Source: Budorcas taxicolor
Lineage: Eukaryota > Chordata > Mammalia > Artiodactyla > Bovidae
Reading direction: 5' to 3'
Assembly (NCBI RefSeq): GCF_023091745.1
Contig: NC_068913.1
Coordinates: 13,844,001-13,908,000, forward strand
DNA: 64,000 nt
The position numbers and the translations under genes are program-made. How positions within the stretch are numbered: the first letter of the stretch is position 1; each line of letters opens with the position of its first letter. Shown here one piece after another: positions 34,486 to 44,800 of the stretch. The notes beneath the pieces are model-generated. The model searched no databases and had not been told where the DNA came from. It saw nothing but the letters and a program-made list of their open reading frames with translations.

Positions 34486-34935
34486 ATGAAATATGGGGAA
34501 ATAAAAAGGTACGGTGAAGTCCTAACTCCCAGCACCTCAGAAGCGAATTTATTTGGAAATCAGGTTGTTGGCAGATGTAATAGTTCAGAAGTCACACTGA
34601 AACAGAGTCAGCCCTTAATCCGATTTGGTGTCCTTACGAGAAGAGTAGAAAAGACAGAGACTCAGAAGGAGAGAATGCCATGTGACGACAGGGATTGAAG
34701 GGATGTAGTTGCAAGGAAGGAATGCCAAGAGGGCCAGCAAACCACCAGAAACTAGGAAGAGGCAGGAAAGCATTCTCCCCTAAGGTTGTGGAAGGAGCAT
34801 TCTCCCCTAAGGTTGTGGAAGGAGCATGGCCCTGCTGGCATGTAGATTTCAGCTGCTAGCCTGCAGAAAATTCTGTTTTCTTAAGCCACCCAGATTTTGA
34901 TACTATATTAGAGCAGCTCCAGGAAACTAATATAA
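34486..34935 (+). mobile_element. MLT1-type ERVL-MaLR solo LTR
   Basis: The order of blocks fits an MLT1/MST LTR: 'cctaactcccagcacctcag', 'cgaatttatttggaaatcag', 'cccttaatccgatttggtgt', 'gagaatgccatgtgacgaca', then 'aagccacccagattttg' and a terminal 'aggaaactaatata'. It includes a 27-bp tandem duplication at 34771-34824. No internal viral sequence is attached. Confidence 0.75.
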
Positions 34936-35107
34936 TACTTAATCATTACATTATAGGGAGATATTTTGAGACTATGTAAGCATCCTATTTTACTGTGAGG
35001 ATAGAGATGTACGTCGGTACCTATATACATCTACGTATTTCCTAGCTGTGTTCACTGGGAGGACTCAGAAGCAATGATACCCTAGAATGTCTACTTTCCA
35101 GATCTTA

Positions 35108-35390
35108 GTTCGGAGAAGGCGATGGCACCCCACTCCGGTACTCTTGCCTGGAAAATCCCATGGACGGAGGAGCCTGGTGGGCTGCAGTCCATGGGGTGGC
35201 AAAGAGTCAGATGCAACTGAGCAACTTCCCTTTCACTTTTCCCTTTCATGCATTGGAGAAGGAAATGGCAACCCACTCCAGTGTTCTTACCTGGAGAATC
35301 CCAGGGATGGGGGAGCCTGGTGGGCTGCCGTCTGTGGGGTCGCACAGTGTCGGACATGACTGAAGTGACTTAGCAGCAGCAGCAGCAGAT
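35108..35390 (+). repeat. Bov-A2 SINE with (AGC)n tail
   Basis: Forward dimer (about 35112-35230 and 35255-35370) followed by '(agc)n' at 35372-35388. Confidence 0.92.
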
Positions 35391-37320
35391 CGTAGTTTCT
35401 ACTTAATTATCTATGATTCCTGTGTTAAACAGTTACCTCTGTGGTGGTTCCACAATGATGACTTGCTAATGCCGTCATTATCTTCTACATTAGTTGGTAT
35501 TCTACTGTAATGAGGCATTTATTCATTCATGCATGCATGCATTCACTCATTTTTTATCAGTATAGATTCAGGGACTCTGATCTATAGTTTATATTACTAT
35601 ACTAATTTTGTTACCCAAATGGTCCTATATATGGCCAGTGTGAGCCCCTTCTAGCTGGCTCCTGATTTCTCTTTGGTAAACCTCCATTATTCTTTGGACA
35701 TTTAAAAATTTTCTGGCGTAAGAAGGTGTCCTGGGTCCATTTTCATGCTATTTCATCTGATACAAATGCTAAGCATGACTGGCATGTCATCTTTCCAATT
35801 TTATCTTAAATGTTTTCGCTTAAGATAGACCTATTTTCATCATTTAATCTAAGCATCTCCCTTCTTCATTCCCTATTGCAACACTCGTTTAACCTTCATA
35901 GCCTTTACTTATTAACATTAGATTAATTCCCTCAACAAATATTTATTTAACACCAACTAGCGCCAGACAGTGTACTAGGCTTTGTTTACTGTCTTTTGTA
36001 ACACACTGTGTCCGTTTTATTTACCAAGCATAAGTCAATGCCCAGAACATAACAGATCCTAAATAAATATTCCCTGAATGAATGAATGAAATGACCTGAT
36101 ACTAAATCCAATAAGAAATTTTGAGATGGTTTGAGGGGGGGGAGGGAAAAGGAACAGGAAAATATATTATTCTGTTAGACAAATTTATCTCCATCGTGCC
36201 TTATTGTTTTAGTACTTAATTTGCTTTAGACACATACATGGACCCCCAAATTTAGGCAATAAAAATAAGCCTGTCATACAAAAGTCAGTAAATATATTAT
36301 TTATAAAATTACTGATGTAAGTCCACAATACATTACTGAAAACTCTTGAGAAGAGGTATATTTTAATATTAAGATTCTTTAAGTACAATTAATATAAGGT
36401 ATGTTCCTTATATTATGTAACACAGTCAATAGGGTAAGGGCAATACCCTATAACAAATGTTAAACTTCCTACAGCAAACACTCATACCAAGTAGGATTAA
36501 GAAGGGTAAGCATTCCTACTTGTGTTCAGGTCAAGTTCTATCATTAAATTGATTTTCTATGAAGCTATTTAAAAAATTGATATCTTTGGATTTGGAAATA
36601 GCAGATAAGGACTGTGAACTTAAAATCACACATTTTTCTACAATAATTCAATGCAGTATTTCTCCAAAATGTGTTTTTTTTAAGCTTGATTTTTATACCT
36701 AGGCAGTTTCTTTCTTGTTTTTAATCCCACTGAATTAAAAATGCTATTTGACAAATTAGGTCACCGGGATGACAGAACCACTTACCTGCATGGGTCCTTC
36801 ATTTTCACATGTAGCTGTTAGTCCATAAGCACTGATCACATGCTGTGTCCAGTCCACATCTGTGGGATAGCGCTTGTGTTTACCACATCAGCTTTTCTTC
36901 CTGGGTAAACAGGAAGACTGTATTTCCCAGTGTCCATGGCGATTATGTCTGGGTAATAAGATATTAGCAGCCAGTAGAGTACAGATAAGAGGGATAGACG
37001 CCATTTCGAAGCCCATCTCTTACAAACAATCCACGAGACCTTTCGGCTGTAATTTCCTAGTCTGTAGAAGTCCTGGATATCACGTGTTCCAAACCATACA
37101 TGCATGGAAGAAGGCTGACATAGGGGTGGTGGGCTCTGATGTGACTGAACAGTAAACTTTCACAGTGTTAAGACACTGATTTCAGGGATATGTTTGTTAC
37201 ATCAACACAATTCACAACGTAATCTCTTCTCTACATGAAAATCAATCCTACATGAAAATCGAGGCATGAGACCTCAAAGATAGAGCAAAACCTGACCAGG
37301 CAATTCTCCCTTACATATGA
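35391..37320. other. Intergenic DNA, no gene recognised
   Basis: AT-rich, with a short CATG/CATT-type microsatellite at 35519-35550 and GAAT repeats near 36075-36090. Bases 36836-37105 contain a minus-strand open frame and an isolated consensus-like donor on the minus strand (CAG/GTAAGT near 36785), but no matching acceptor or protein similarity that I can see. Confidence 0.4.
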
Positions 37321-37331
37321 CTCTCATGTAT

Positions 37332-37498
37332 CAGTTCAGTTCAGTCGCTCAGTCCTGTCCGACTCTTTGCGACCCCGTGAATCGCAGCACGCCAGGCCTC
37401 CCTGTCTATCACCAACTCCCAGAGTTCACTCAGACTCATGTCCATCGAGTCCGTGATGCCATCCAGCCATCTCATCCTGGGTCGTCCCCTTCTCACAG
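37332..37498 (-). mobile_element. Very short BovB 3' fragment with 10-bp TSD
   Basis: Only the last 167 bp of BovB, reversed, starting 'cagttcagttcagtcgctca'. It is flanked by TCTCATGTAT at 37322-37331 and 37499-37508. Confidence 0.92.
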
Positions 37499-37508
37499 TC
37501 TCATGTAT

Positions 37509-38735
37509 ACCACAAGTTAATTGGCATGTCGTGCAAGACTGTGGACTGAAGTGTCAGCTAATAAGTACTAGTGATAATAGCTGCCTTTAAACCCTGTCAA
37601 CAATCCTTGATCAAGACATTTTGCTAAAAGCTCATTCAGCTTTCTGAGTTTCTCACCTCCAGTGTCCATAGCATCTCTGAGCTGCTCTGCCCCAGGTTTT
37701 TCTCCAGAACACCAGCATCTCACCCAGCCAGAGCCCACCAGTGCAGGGGAGTTAATGCCCCTCCCGAGCAACTCAACTACAAGATGGTGATTCAGTGAAT
37801 GAAAAGTCTAAACCTTCTGTCATGTGGCGGGAAAATTCCGAGGTTCACACTACACAGTTCACTAGAGGATCCCAGTAGGACTGAGTTACGCTTTCCAGGA
37901 GAATAGCCAGATTCAATGACATACCCTTCATTGTCTTCCTAACCTCCTCACCCTTTCTGCTTCTATACTCTGGCTTCCTGGGATTACCTCCCAAAATGAA
38001 TGGCCTGTTCTGGGGAGAACCAAGCTAATTCACTACTTCTGTGTTGAATTTATCTATAAATTCAATCAGTTTCATTCCCAATTGGTTTATTAAAAAGGAA
38101 TTATGTATTGTTTGAAAAGGATGCAAAAACAGACATTAGTCAAAAGAGACAACAAACTAGTTATTGAGGTACTAGGGAACAGATTTCTGACCCAATAAAA
38201 TCCACTTTTAAGGCTGGCACTTTTCTGTTTGGGCTTCTTTGATGCAAAATCCACACCAAAAATCATGTATTCCAGTAGAGACTTATAGTCTATATTTTCA
38301 ATGGGAGCCCTGATCATTTCTTACGTTCACAGCATTGTTTTGAATTATAGTGTGTACCTATTGGCATAAGGTGCTTATTTTTTTTATCACTTTTTTTCTT
38401 CAGTGAGCCATTTTTGAACCATTGATTCACATTTGTGATTGGGAATGTAAAGAAGTATTATAATGATCAGTTGGAGCCTCTGGAAAGTAGATGTTGAAAT
38501 GGAATTGCAAGTTCAAATATTTATTAGGACCAAAGCTGTGACAGTTAAGAGGGGATGGAAGCAGAACTGGGCAAGGAAAATCTTCAACCTCAGGGAAAAT
38601 CTTGAACCCAATGATGGGAATCTGACATCTCTGAAAGGAAAGGGGGTGGAGAGGAAGCAGGATTGGGAAGGAGGGCATCTGACCACAACACACATCTGAC
38701 AGCCACTGCTACTCCAATAGAAAGCTCCAAAATAA
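37509..38735. other. Intergenic DNA, nothing recognised
   Basis: No repeat that I can name and no supported exon. The open frames at 38427-38693 and 38463-38699 are on opposite strands of the same DNA and carry no recognisable domain. Confidence 0.4.
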
Positions 38736-38739
38736 AGAT

Positions 38740-38819
38740 TTCCCACTCCAGTGTTCTTGCCTGGAGAAACCCATAGACAGAGGAGCCCGGCAGGCAAAGA
38801 GTCAGACATGACTGAGCGT
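38740..38819 (+). repeat. Bov SINE 3' end leading into microsatellite
   Basis: Forward Bov-tA 3' half ('ccactccagtgttcttgcct' to 'cagacatgactgagcg') with an internal deletion of the 'tggtgggctacagtcc' block. The microsatellite grows directly from its tail. Confidence 0.85.
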
Positions 38820-38887
38820 GCACACGCACACGCACACACACACACACGCGCACGCGCACGCGCACGCGCACGCGCACACGCACACGC

Positions 38888-38929
<42 letters not shown>
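38816..38929. repeat. Compound (CA)n/(CG)-rich microsatellite
   Basis: About 114 bp of strictly alternating pyrimidine and purine: CA runs, a central block rich in CGCGCA units (38847-38880), then a pure CA run of about 36 bp. The alternating pattern produces long spurious reading frames of Cys/Val, His/Thr or Ala/Arg on both strands. Confidence 0.97.
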
Positions 38930-38930
<1 letters not shown>

Positions 38931-39461
38931 AGGCCCTAGGACTCAGACCATGCTCAGTCATGGCTGGAGGGCAGCTGCCCAGGAAGGCTCTGCCTTTGTT
39001 CAAAGGCCAAAAGCGGATCCTGAAGGTGCTAACAACTGGAAGCTCTCAGCTAACCATTCTCCTCGCAGCTGAATGGCAAACTCTTTCCTGAAAGAAGATC
39101 CAAGCAGCATGCCACCATCGCTGCCACGATATTAACAAATATAAACATCAACATGAAAACGTGATAAATTACCTACAATGAACTGCAGCCTATTAATGGA
39201 ACATAAAGTGAGATGATCTAACCAGGGAAATCCTTGTTGCCCATGTACAACCTTTTAAAACATGAGATTTATTAATAATGTGGTAAGGTTTCAATAAAAC
39301 ATAAGTAACATTTTAATTCTGTGAAATGTGAATAAGATACCATTCCTGCCTTTTTCTGTCCATTAGATTGTGGAGAACACTCAACCTTATGTACCTTACC
39401 CTTTTGCCAGCCATTGGAGGGATAACTGTAACACAAACTGTAGCTGACTCATTAGTGTTCA

Positions 39462-39690
39462 GGGCTTCCCAGGTGGTGCTAGTGGTAAAGAATCCACTTG
39501 CCAATGAAGGGGACACAGGAGATGCAGGTTCACTCCCTGGGTAGGAAAAATCCCCTGGAGAAGGAAATGGCAATCCACTCCAGCATTCTTGCCTGGAAAA
39601 TCCCATGGGCAGAGGAGCCTGGCAGGCTATAGTCCATATAGAGTTCTAAGAGTCAGACATGATTCGTGACTAAACCACCACCACCACATT
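39462..39690 (+). repeat. Bov-tA SINE
   Basis: Forward element 'gggcttcccaggtggtgcta' to 'cagacatgattcgtgactaa', ending in a (CCA)n stretch. Confidence 0.9.
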
Positions 39691-40490
39691 CTCTGTTAAG
39701 TCCCAGGAAGGAGTGCTTGGGAGGAGAACCTTCAATGTCAAGGACATGATAGAGTATGCCCCCCTAAGCGGAAGACAAGTCGTTGCACACAACACTGACA
39801 GGGAATCTTTTTGGATTCTGGAATCAGATTTACACAGCATTTGTGTACTCTGAGCAATTAATTAATAGGTAATACAGAAATCTGCCCAGAGCAGATTAAG
39901 AGAAGATTTTCCAGATGGTCTAGACCACAAGGTTTCCCAGACAGCCTCTGAGCTTGTCTGATGGACACACTGGTCTGAATAGTGTCCACAATGCATGAAG
40001 CAGGCCAATATGTTATAAAGACACTCCGCTAAGCCTTTAGTGTTACCACAGGAGATCCTGGGGTTTTGGAGCTAATTCATGTCATCAGCAGCAGGCAACT
40101 GTTCTCTTTTTGAGCAACAACTCCTGGCATGCTTCTAAAACCAAATAGGTGATTATAGAGTCAGGGTAAATATGCAGTCTGGGCAGCCCTTCATGAACTG
40201 TAGATCTGAACTGTCAGATCCAAAGAACCACATTCACCCTAAACACTCCAAGAAGCAGTATATAAAAGAATAAGCTTTACAGGCCACAACGCTATTTAAG
40301 TAAATGTGTTACTCACTTGGAACACAAGAGCATATATTTATATATTACAGGAAGTGCTTAATAAAAATCTCATTAAATAAAGAATAAGTAGGTGAACCTG
40401 TTCCTAGCAATAAAAGATTCCTACTACACAGGAGGCAATCAAATAGTTTCTGAAGTAAATTTTGCCACACATCAGGCTTCATTAATAATA

Positions 40491-40496
40491 TTTATT
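40491..40496 (-). promoter_or_regulatory. SGCE: SGCE polyadenylation signal AATAAA
   Basis: Canonical AATAAA on the minus strand, about 480 nt below the SGCE stop. It is the only exact hexamer I found between the stop and this point. Cleavage would be expected 10-30 nt further on, near 40470. Confidence 0.65.
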
Positions 40497-40705
40497 TTAA
40501 AGATCACTTTTTATCGTAACAAATATAAAGTCATCAATGTTTTACAAATTGTCAAAAATGCCTTAAGTACAAAAAAAATTAGTAAAATGAATGTTATACT
40601 GTATATTATTTGGTATATACTTAATACTGTCAACATGCATACCATATGTCAGAAAAGCTCATGCATTATTGGAAGAGAGAAAAAAAATGAAAGTGCTATA
40701 TTAAG

Positions 40706-40920
40706 ACTTCCCAGGTAGCTTAAGTGGTAAAGAATCCACTTGCAATGCAGGAGATACGGGTTCAATTCCTGGGTCAGGAAGATTTCCTAGAGGAGGGTAT
40801 AGTAACCCACTCCAGTAATCTTGCCTGGAAAACCCCATGGACAGAGGAACCTGGTGGGCTACATTCCATGGGGTCCCAAAGAGTTGGACACAACTGAGTG
40901 ACTGGACACTCACACACGCA
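40706..40920 (+). repeat. Bov-tA SINE in the SGCE 3' UTR (antisense)
   Basis: Forward full-length element ('acttcccaggtagcttaagt' to 'cacaactgagtgactggaca'), antisense to SGCE. Direct repeats AAAGTGCT lie at 40690-40697 and 40921-40928. The repeat arm nearest the stop is SGCE 3' UTR. Confidence 0.92.
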
Positions 40921-40973
40921 AAAGTGCTTTATCGTCTGATTATAAATTCATTGCTTCGGTTAGTTTTCTTTCT

Positions 40974-40990
40974 TCAGGAATACCATTTAC
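40974..40990 (-). CDS. SGCE: Epsilon-sarcoglycan, terminal coding exon
   Basis: Seventeen coding bases, read 40990 to 40974, complete a split Gly codon and add Lys-Trp-Tyr-Ser and the TGA stop. The acceptor is 'tattgcag' at 40998-40991. Phase and position match the end of mammalian epsilon-sarcoglycan, which as I know it ends Gly-Lys-Trp-Tyr-Pro. Here the last codon is TCC (Ser) instead of CCN (Pro), a one-base difference. The same exon continues into the 3' UTR. Confidence 0.88.
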
Positions 40991-43872
40991 CTGCAATATG
41001 TAAGAATGAATATGAGTGTGAGTTAGACATGGACAACTTTTAGACTTTGAGCAAAACAAATTATGGCAAGGCATAATTTTCTATCTTCTTAACATAATTA
41101 TGTTGCATTATTTCTTTGCATTTGGTTTTCAACAACAACAAAAAAGAGTAAAGTCTAAATTAGTCCTCTCCTTCTTGGAGAAGGAAAAGGCTACCCCACT
41201 CTTGTATTCTATCCTAGAGAATTCCATGGACTGTACAGTCCATGGGGTCGCAGAGTCGGACACTACTGAACGACTTTCACTCTTGGGTCAAAGTTATAAT
41301 GTTTTATATTTCTCAAAAGGCATGGTCTGAAAATTCCTCCCACAATAAACAAAAAGAATGAGTTCTGACTGTGAGATGTATGACTGCATCATTTAATCAT
41401 GCCTCTTTAGAAAAGATCGTATGGGTAGAAAGGACAGAGAAAATGAGAAAATCTGAAGGGACATCAGAACTGACGGCTTGGGCTGGTCTACACGGTAGTA
41501 CTACTTACTGTCCGCTCTTAACTGCTCTATTATCTGAGCTAGCACTTAAGTGCAGGATTACAACCCCAGAAGTCAGTTCATTTCTTAAAGTTCTGATGAT
41601 CTTTTAAGAGAAAACAACTAACTAAAGAAAACAAACTTCAAAATACACTCTCCATTGGCAAATTCCATAGAGGAAGCGCAAATAAAATATCTTGGTATCC
41701 AAGAGACAAACACTGTGCTTAAATTACCTTCATAAAGAAAACTGTGATACCAACATAATGCTTTGAGGTACTTGCAAAAAGCAAATTATGTAAACCCTGC
41801 ACAAATGTTGTTGCCTCCTTGTGATACTAAGATCACCAGAATGTGGAGGGACAGGAAAGCTGTGCCATGATTATTTTGACACATCCATAGCACTGAATCT
41901 ACGCATGTGCACACAGAATGGAATAAAATTGGGGAACAAACTTTGTTTTTTCATCCAAATGAACAGAAAGGGAGTAAGGAGTGTAATGTGCCCATTTAGC
42001 TCTTCTCTCCAGGAGTCACAAGTCTATTTGGTGTTATATTTATCCGAGGAAGAAACACAACAATCTATCATAATTATAAAAGATGCTAGGGTGGTTTCTC
42101 TCCCTTTAGCATTTAGGTACTTTGGGGACTCACTGAAAATGAGAACAAGTCAAAAATAACCAAGAAGAGATGGCGCAATAATATACCCCAAATTACAGAA
42201 AAATGTAAGAAAACAAGAAGGTAATAGGCTACCGTGTTAACTAAAAAGGAGATGAAAGCTTTCCTGACTCAGGCAAAATGCTTGTTTCCCAAAACCTGTT
42301 TTAGAAAAATAAGTTAGAAAATTAGGCTGAACAACCTAAAATCCCCCCAGGGAAATTCACTGGCTCTTATAACACTTGCTCAGGCATAAACTGTCTTTTA
42401 ATCTGGAAACGGTGCCTATTACTAAAACATAGCAAGCTAATAAGTCTACTTGCTAAAAATGTATACAACTATTAAATAAATCTCTCTAACATCACATACT
42501 TAGGTTTCCTTATTTCCCCCAATGGGAGGGGAGAGAAGTAAAATCTAGATTTTTTTATATATTCAAAAGAACTATTTACTATTTTTCTAGATATTGTCTT
42601 CCTTTATTCCTTGTCTGAAATAATTAAGAAATAGCAGAAAAACATCTTAGGAGAGATTGAAGCCTATGAGGAAGAAGTTCTAGCATTTTCATTGTAGAAA
42701 TACCCTTTTAAAATTTTATCTCTCGGGAGAAAAGTCATGAAATTAGTGGTAGTAAGGAGTCATTTATTTCTTTGCTCTTTAGACATTTATAGCAGTTTGT
42801 TCCTTCATCAATCACCTGAATGCTCACACAAGAATCACTGCATCAATATATTGAACAGTCTTGTTGAAACATGTTAACATTTAATTAAAACATAGCAATC
42901 AAAACTGTGGGGAAAATTCGTATAAACGTTATCTCGTACTTAAAATCTGATGAACAACTTCATTATACTTGCCTCAAATCTTTGAAAAGTTGTCAAACGA
43001 AAATCTCCTTAAATTCCCGAAAGCATTAACAGAGAAGATAATTTTTTGAATGGAAATATGCACAGATTTTCTATATGTGCCTAAAGTTCTAACGAGACTT
43101 ACTTAATAGCTTCCCCACCACAATACCACTATTCATACTCAGAATTCCACATCCAACTTACAGTTTTAAAACTTCTCTTGCTTTTCCAAAAGAGCTACAA
43201 AGGCATTACTGGTTGCTTGGCAATCAGAACTAGGAATCAACCGCTAATTAGAAGACAATCATGAATAAGTTATCTACTTGGTACGGAGATGAATGAAATA
43301 ATTGGCTGTGGAAAATTTTTAGGGACACTTGAAAGAAATAAACTTAAAGAAAGCAAGTCTTAGGGAAACAGGGAGGATTGTCCGCCATCTTGTTACTGGT
43401 CATGTTATAACAGCTTTTTAAAGCTGCATTAAAACCAGGCCAACCATTTCTCCTTTATCCCCCTGAAGCCTCACTGATTAGTCACAATGGTTTTCTTTTG
43501 TAAGAGTCAGTTTCAAGCTGCTCACTTACTGAGACAAATCCTGGAAGCATCCAAGCTAAGCATCTTTCATACCAAGGGGAAGAATAGGGAGCTTCGCTGA
43601 AGGAAGGGGATCTTATTCAGTCTTCCTTAATTAGACAGGACCTCCATGGATGCTTCTGCTTTAAGACCATTTACTCTGTGTTTATCACTCTGATGCCGAT
43701 CTATGCAATAATCTAAGCTATTATCCTGAGGTTTTAACTCTGATTTAAGAATGACACAACTGTTTTGTCTTACTTGGTAAAGCTGAAGCTTCATAAATTA
43801 TCCACTACTAAAACAATCTTTTAATCTATTAGCTTCATTCATAAACATCAGCTTACTATTCTTAGTACTCAC
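40991..43872 (-). other. SGCE: SGCE last intron
   Basis: This 2.9-kb intron has a GTGAGT donor at 43872-43867 and an AG acceptor at 40992-40991. It contains a partial Bov SINE at 41172-41285 and no other recognisable repeat. In mammals a brain-enriched alternative exon that changes the C-terminus is known near this point of SGCE; I could not identify it here by eye. Confidence 0.75.
41172..41285 (+). repeat. Partial Bov SINE in SGCE intron
   Basis: A forward Bov-A-like half: 'gagaaggaaaaggctacccc' to 'cggacactactgaacgactt'. Confidence 0.8.
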
Positions 43873-43916
43873 CTGTAGTCTGCTGTTGGGGAATTTGAGT
43901 CTGATGTGGCAAGTTC
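43873..43916 (-). CDS. SGCE: Epsilon-sarcoglycan, 44-nt cytoplasmic-tail exon
   Basis: Read 43916 to 43873: one base completes a Gln codon, 14 codons follow (Asn-Leu-Pro-His-Gln-Thr-Gln-Ile-Pro-Gln-Gln-Gln-Thr-Thr), and one base begins a Gly codon. Acceptor 'atttctag' and donor 'gtgagt' flank it. This is the Gln/Pro-rich end of the epsilon-sarcoglycan cytoplasmic tail and corresponds to residues 418-433 of a 437-residue protein. Entry and exit phases fit both neighbours. Being 44 nt long, skipping it would shift the frame of the last exon. Confidence 0.93.
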
Positions 43917-43999
43917 CTAGAAATGATTAACATTTTTTAGTAAAACTGTTTTTATTCACACACATGTAAACAGAGAGCAGACACATTAGAATGAAAAAC

Positions 44000-44262
44000 T
44001 TTATAGCTAGAAAGGACCCCAGAAATCATTTAATCCAGCACAAACATGGTCCCCCAACCCTCACAAGTTTATGGATGAGGAAACCGAGGTCTGAGAAAGA
44101 GGAATAATAACAACATTTGATAAGACTCAAGGAGATTCTATTACCTGTTAAACTCTATCTCATAAGAACACAAGGAGGTAGGTATCAATATTATTTTTCC
44201 CAATTTACAGATGAGGAAGTAGGCTGAGGTCCAAGGCTACATAGCTAGGACGTGGTAGATAA
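44000..44262 (+). repeat. MIR SINE remnants
   Basis: The core block 'atttacagatgaggaagtag' followed by 'ggctacatagctagg' near 44208-44250 is MIR. A similar block, 'tttatggatgaggaaaccga', at 44068-44090 suggests a second copy in tandem. Confidence 0.75.
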
Positions 44263-44289
44263 AGACGTGAACACAGGGACTGCTGGCCG

Positions 44290-44800
44290 TGTGCCTATAA
44301 CCTGTACATGTTCAGATCCAGGTCTAGATCACATGTACACACTCACAGAACAACATGTATCACCACCTTCAATCACTGTGCCAAATCCGTGCTCCTCCAT
44401 CCAACTCCCAGGAAATGACACTGGCTATCCACCAACTGGACAAGTCAAAAGTACAGGAATCTTCACTGACTCTCCCCCCTCATTCAGTCCCCAAATCCAA
44501 TCACTTGGGAACCCTTCATGAGTCTCCTCAGTCCCCTGTGAGTCTGTTTACATCTTCCCCATCTCTAGCCTTGATGGAAGCCATCACCATTTCTCATTTG
44601 GATTTTTGCAACTGGTCTGAATCGTTTCCTCATTCCCATTCTTGCTTCCTTATCATTTACTGTGCACGTTGCAGCCAGACGATCTTCCAAGGCACAAATC
44701 TGACTATGCCATTCAAATGAACGCATCTCGTTATTTCCTTATACCTACCTGTGAATTAAGTTTCAAGTTTCTTAGTGTGGTACAGAAGTCCAACCCAATA
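44290..44800 (+). repeat. L2-like ancient repeat remnant
   Basis: The order of blocks, 'cttcactgactctcccccct', 'ccaaatccaatcacttggga', 'atttctcatttggatttttg', then 'cagccagacgatcttcc', resembles an ancient mammalian interspersed repeat, probably L2-like. The same family appears at 62560-62810. Family assignment by eye is uncertain. Confidence 0.45.

Larger units (their letters stand above)
40470..40973 (-). other. SGCE: SGCE 3' UTR
   Basis: The untranslated region follows the stop codon at 40976-40974 and runs to just past an AATAAA signal at 40496-40491, about 500 nt in all. Roughly 215 nt of it is an antisense Bov-tA SINE (40706-40920) bounded by AAAGTGCT repeats; without it the UTR would be near 290 nt. 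The 3' end is inferred from the signal, not observed. Confidence 0.7.

Noticed and set aside
36780..37105. Possible minus-strand exon with a consensus donor near 36785
   Set aside because: No matching acceptor, no protein similarity and no neighbouring exon in a compatible phase; isolated donors are common by chance.
38513..39003. Cys/Val-, Arg/Ala- and His/Thr-rich frames near 38.8 kb
   Set aside because: They are translations of an alternating CA/CG microsatellite, open on both strands and in several frames.
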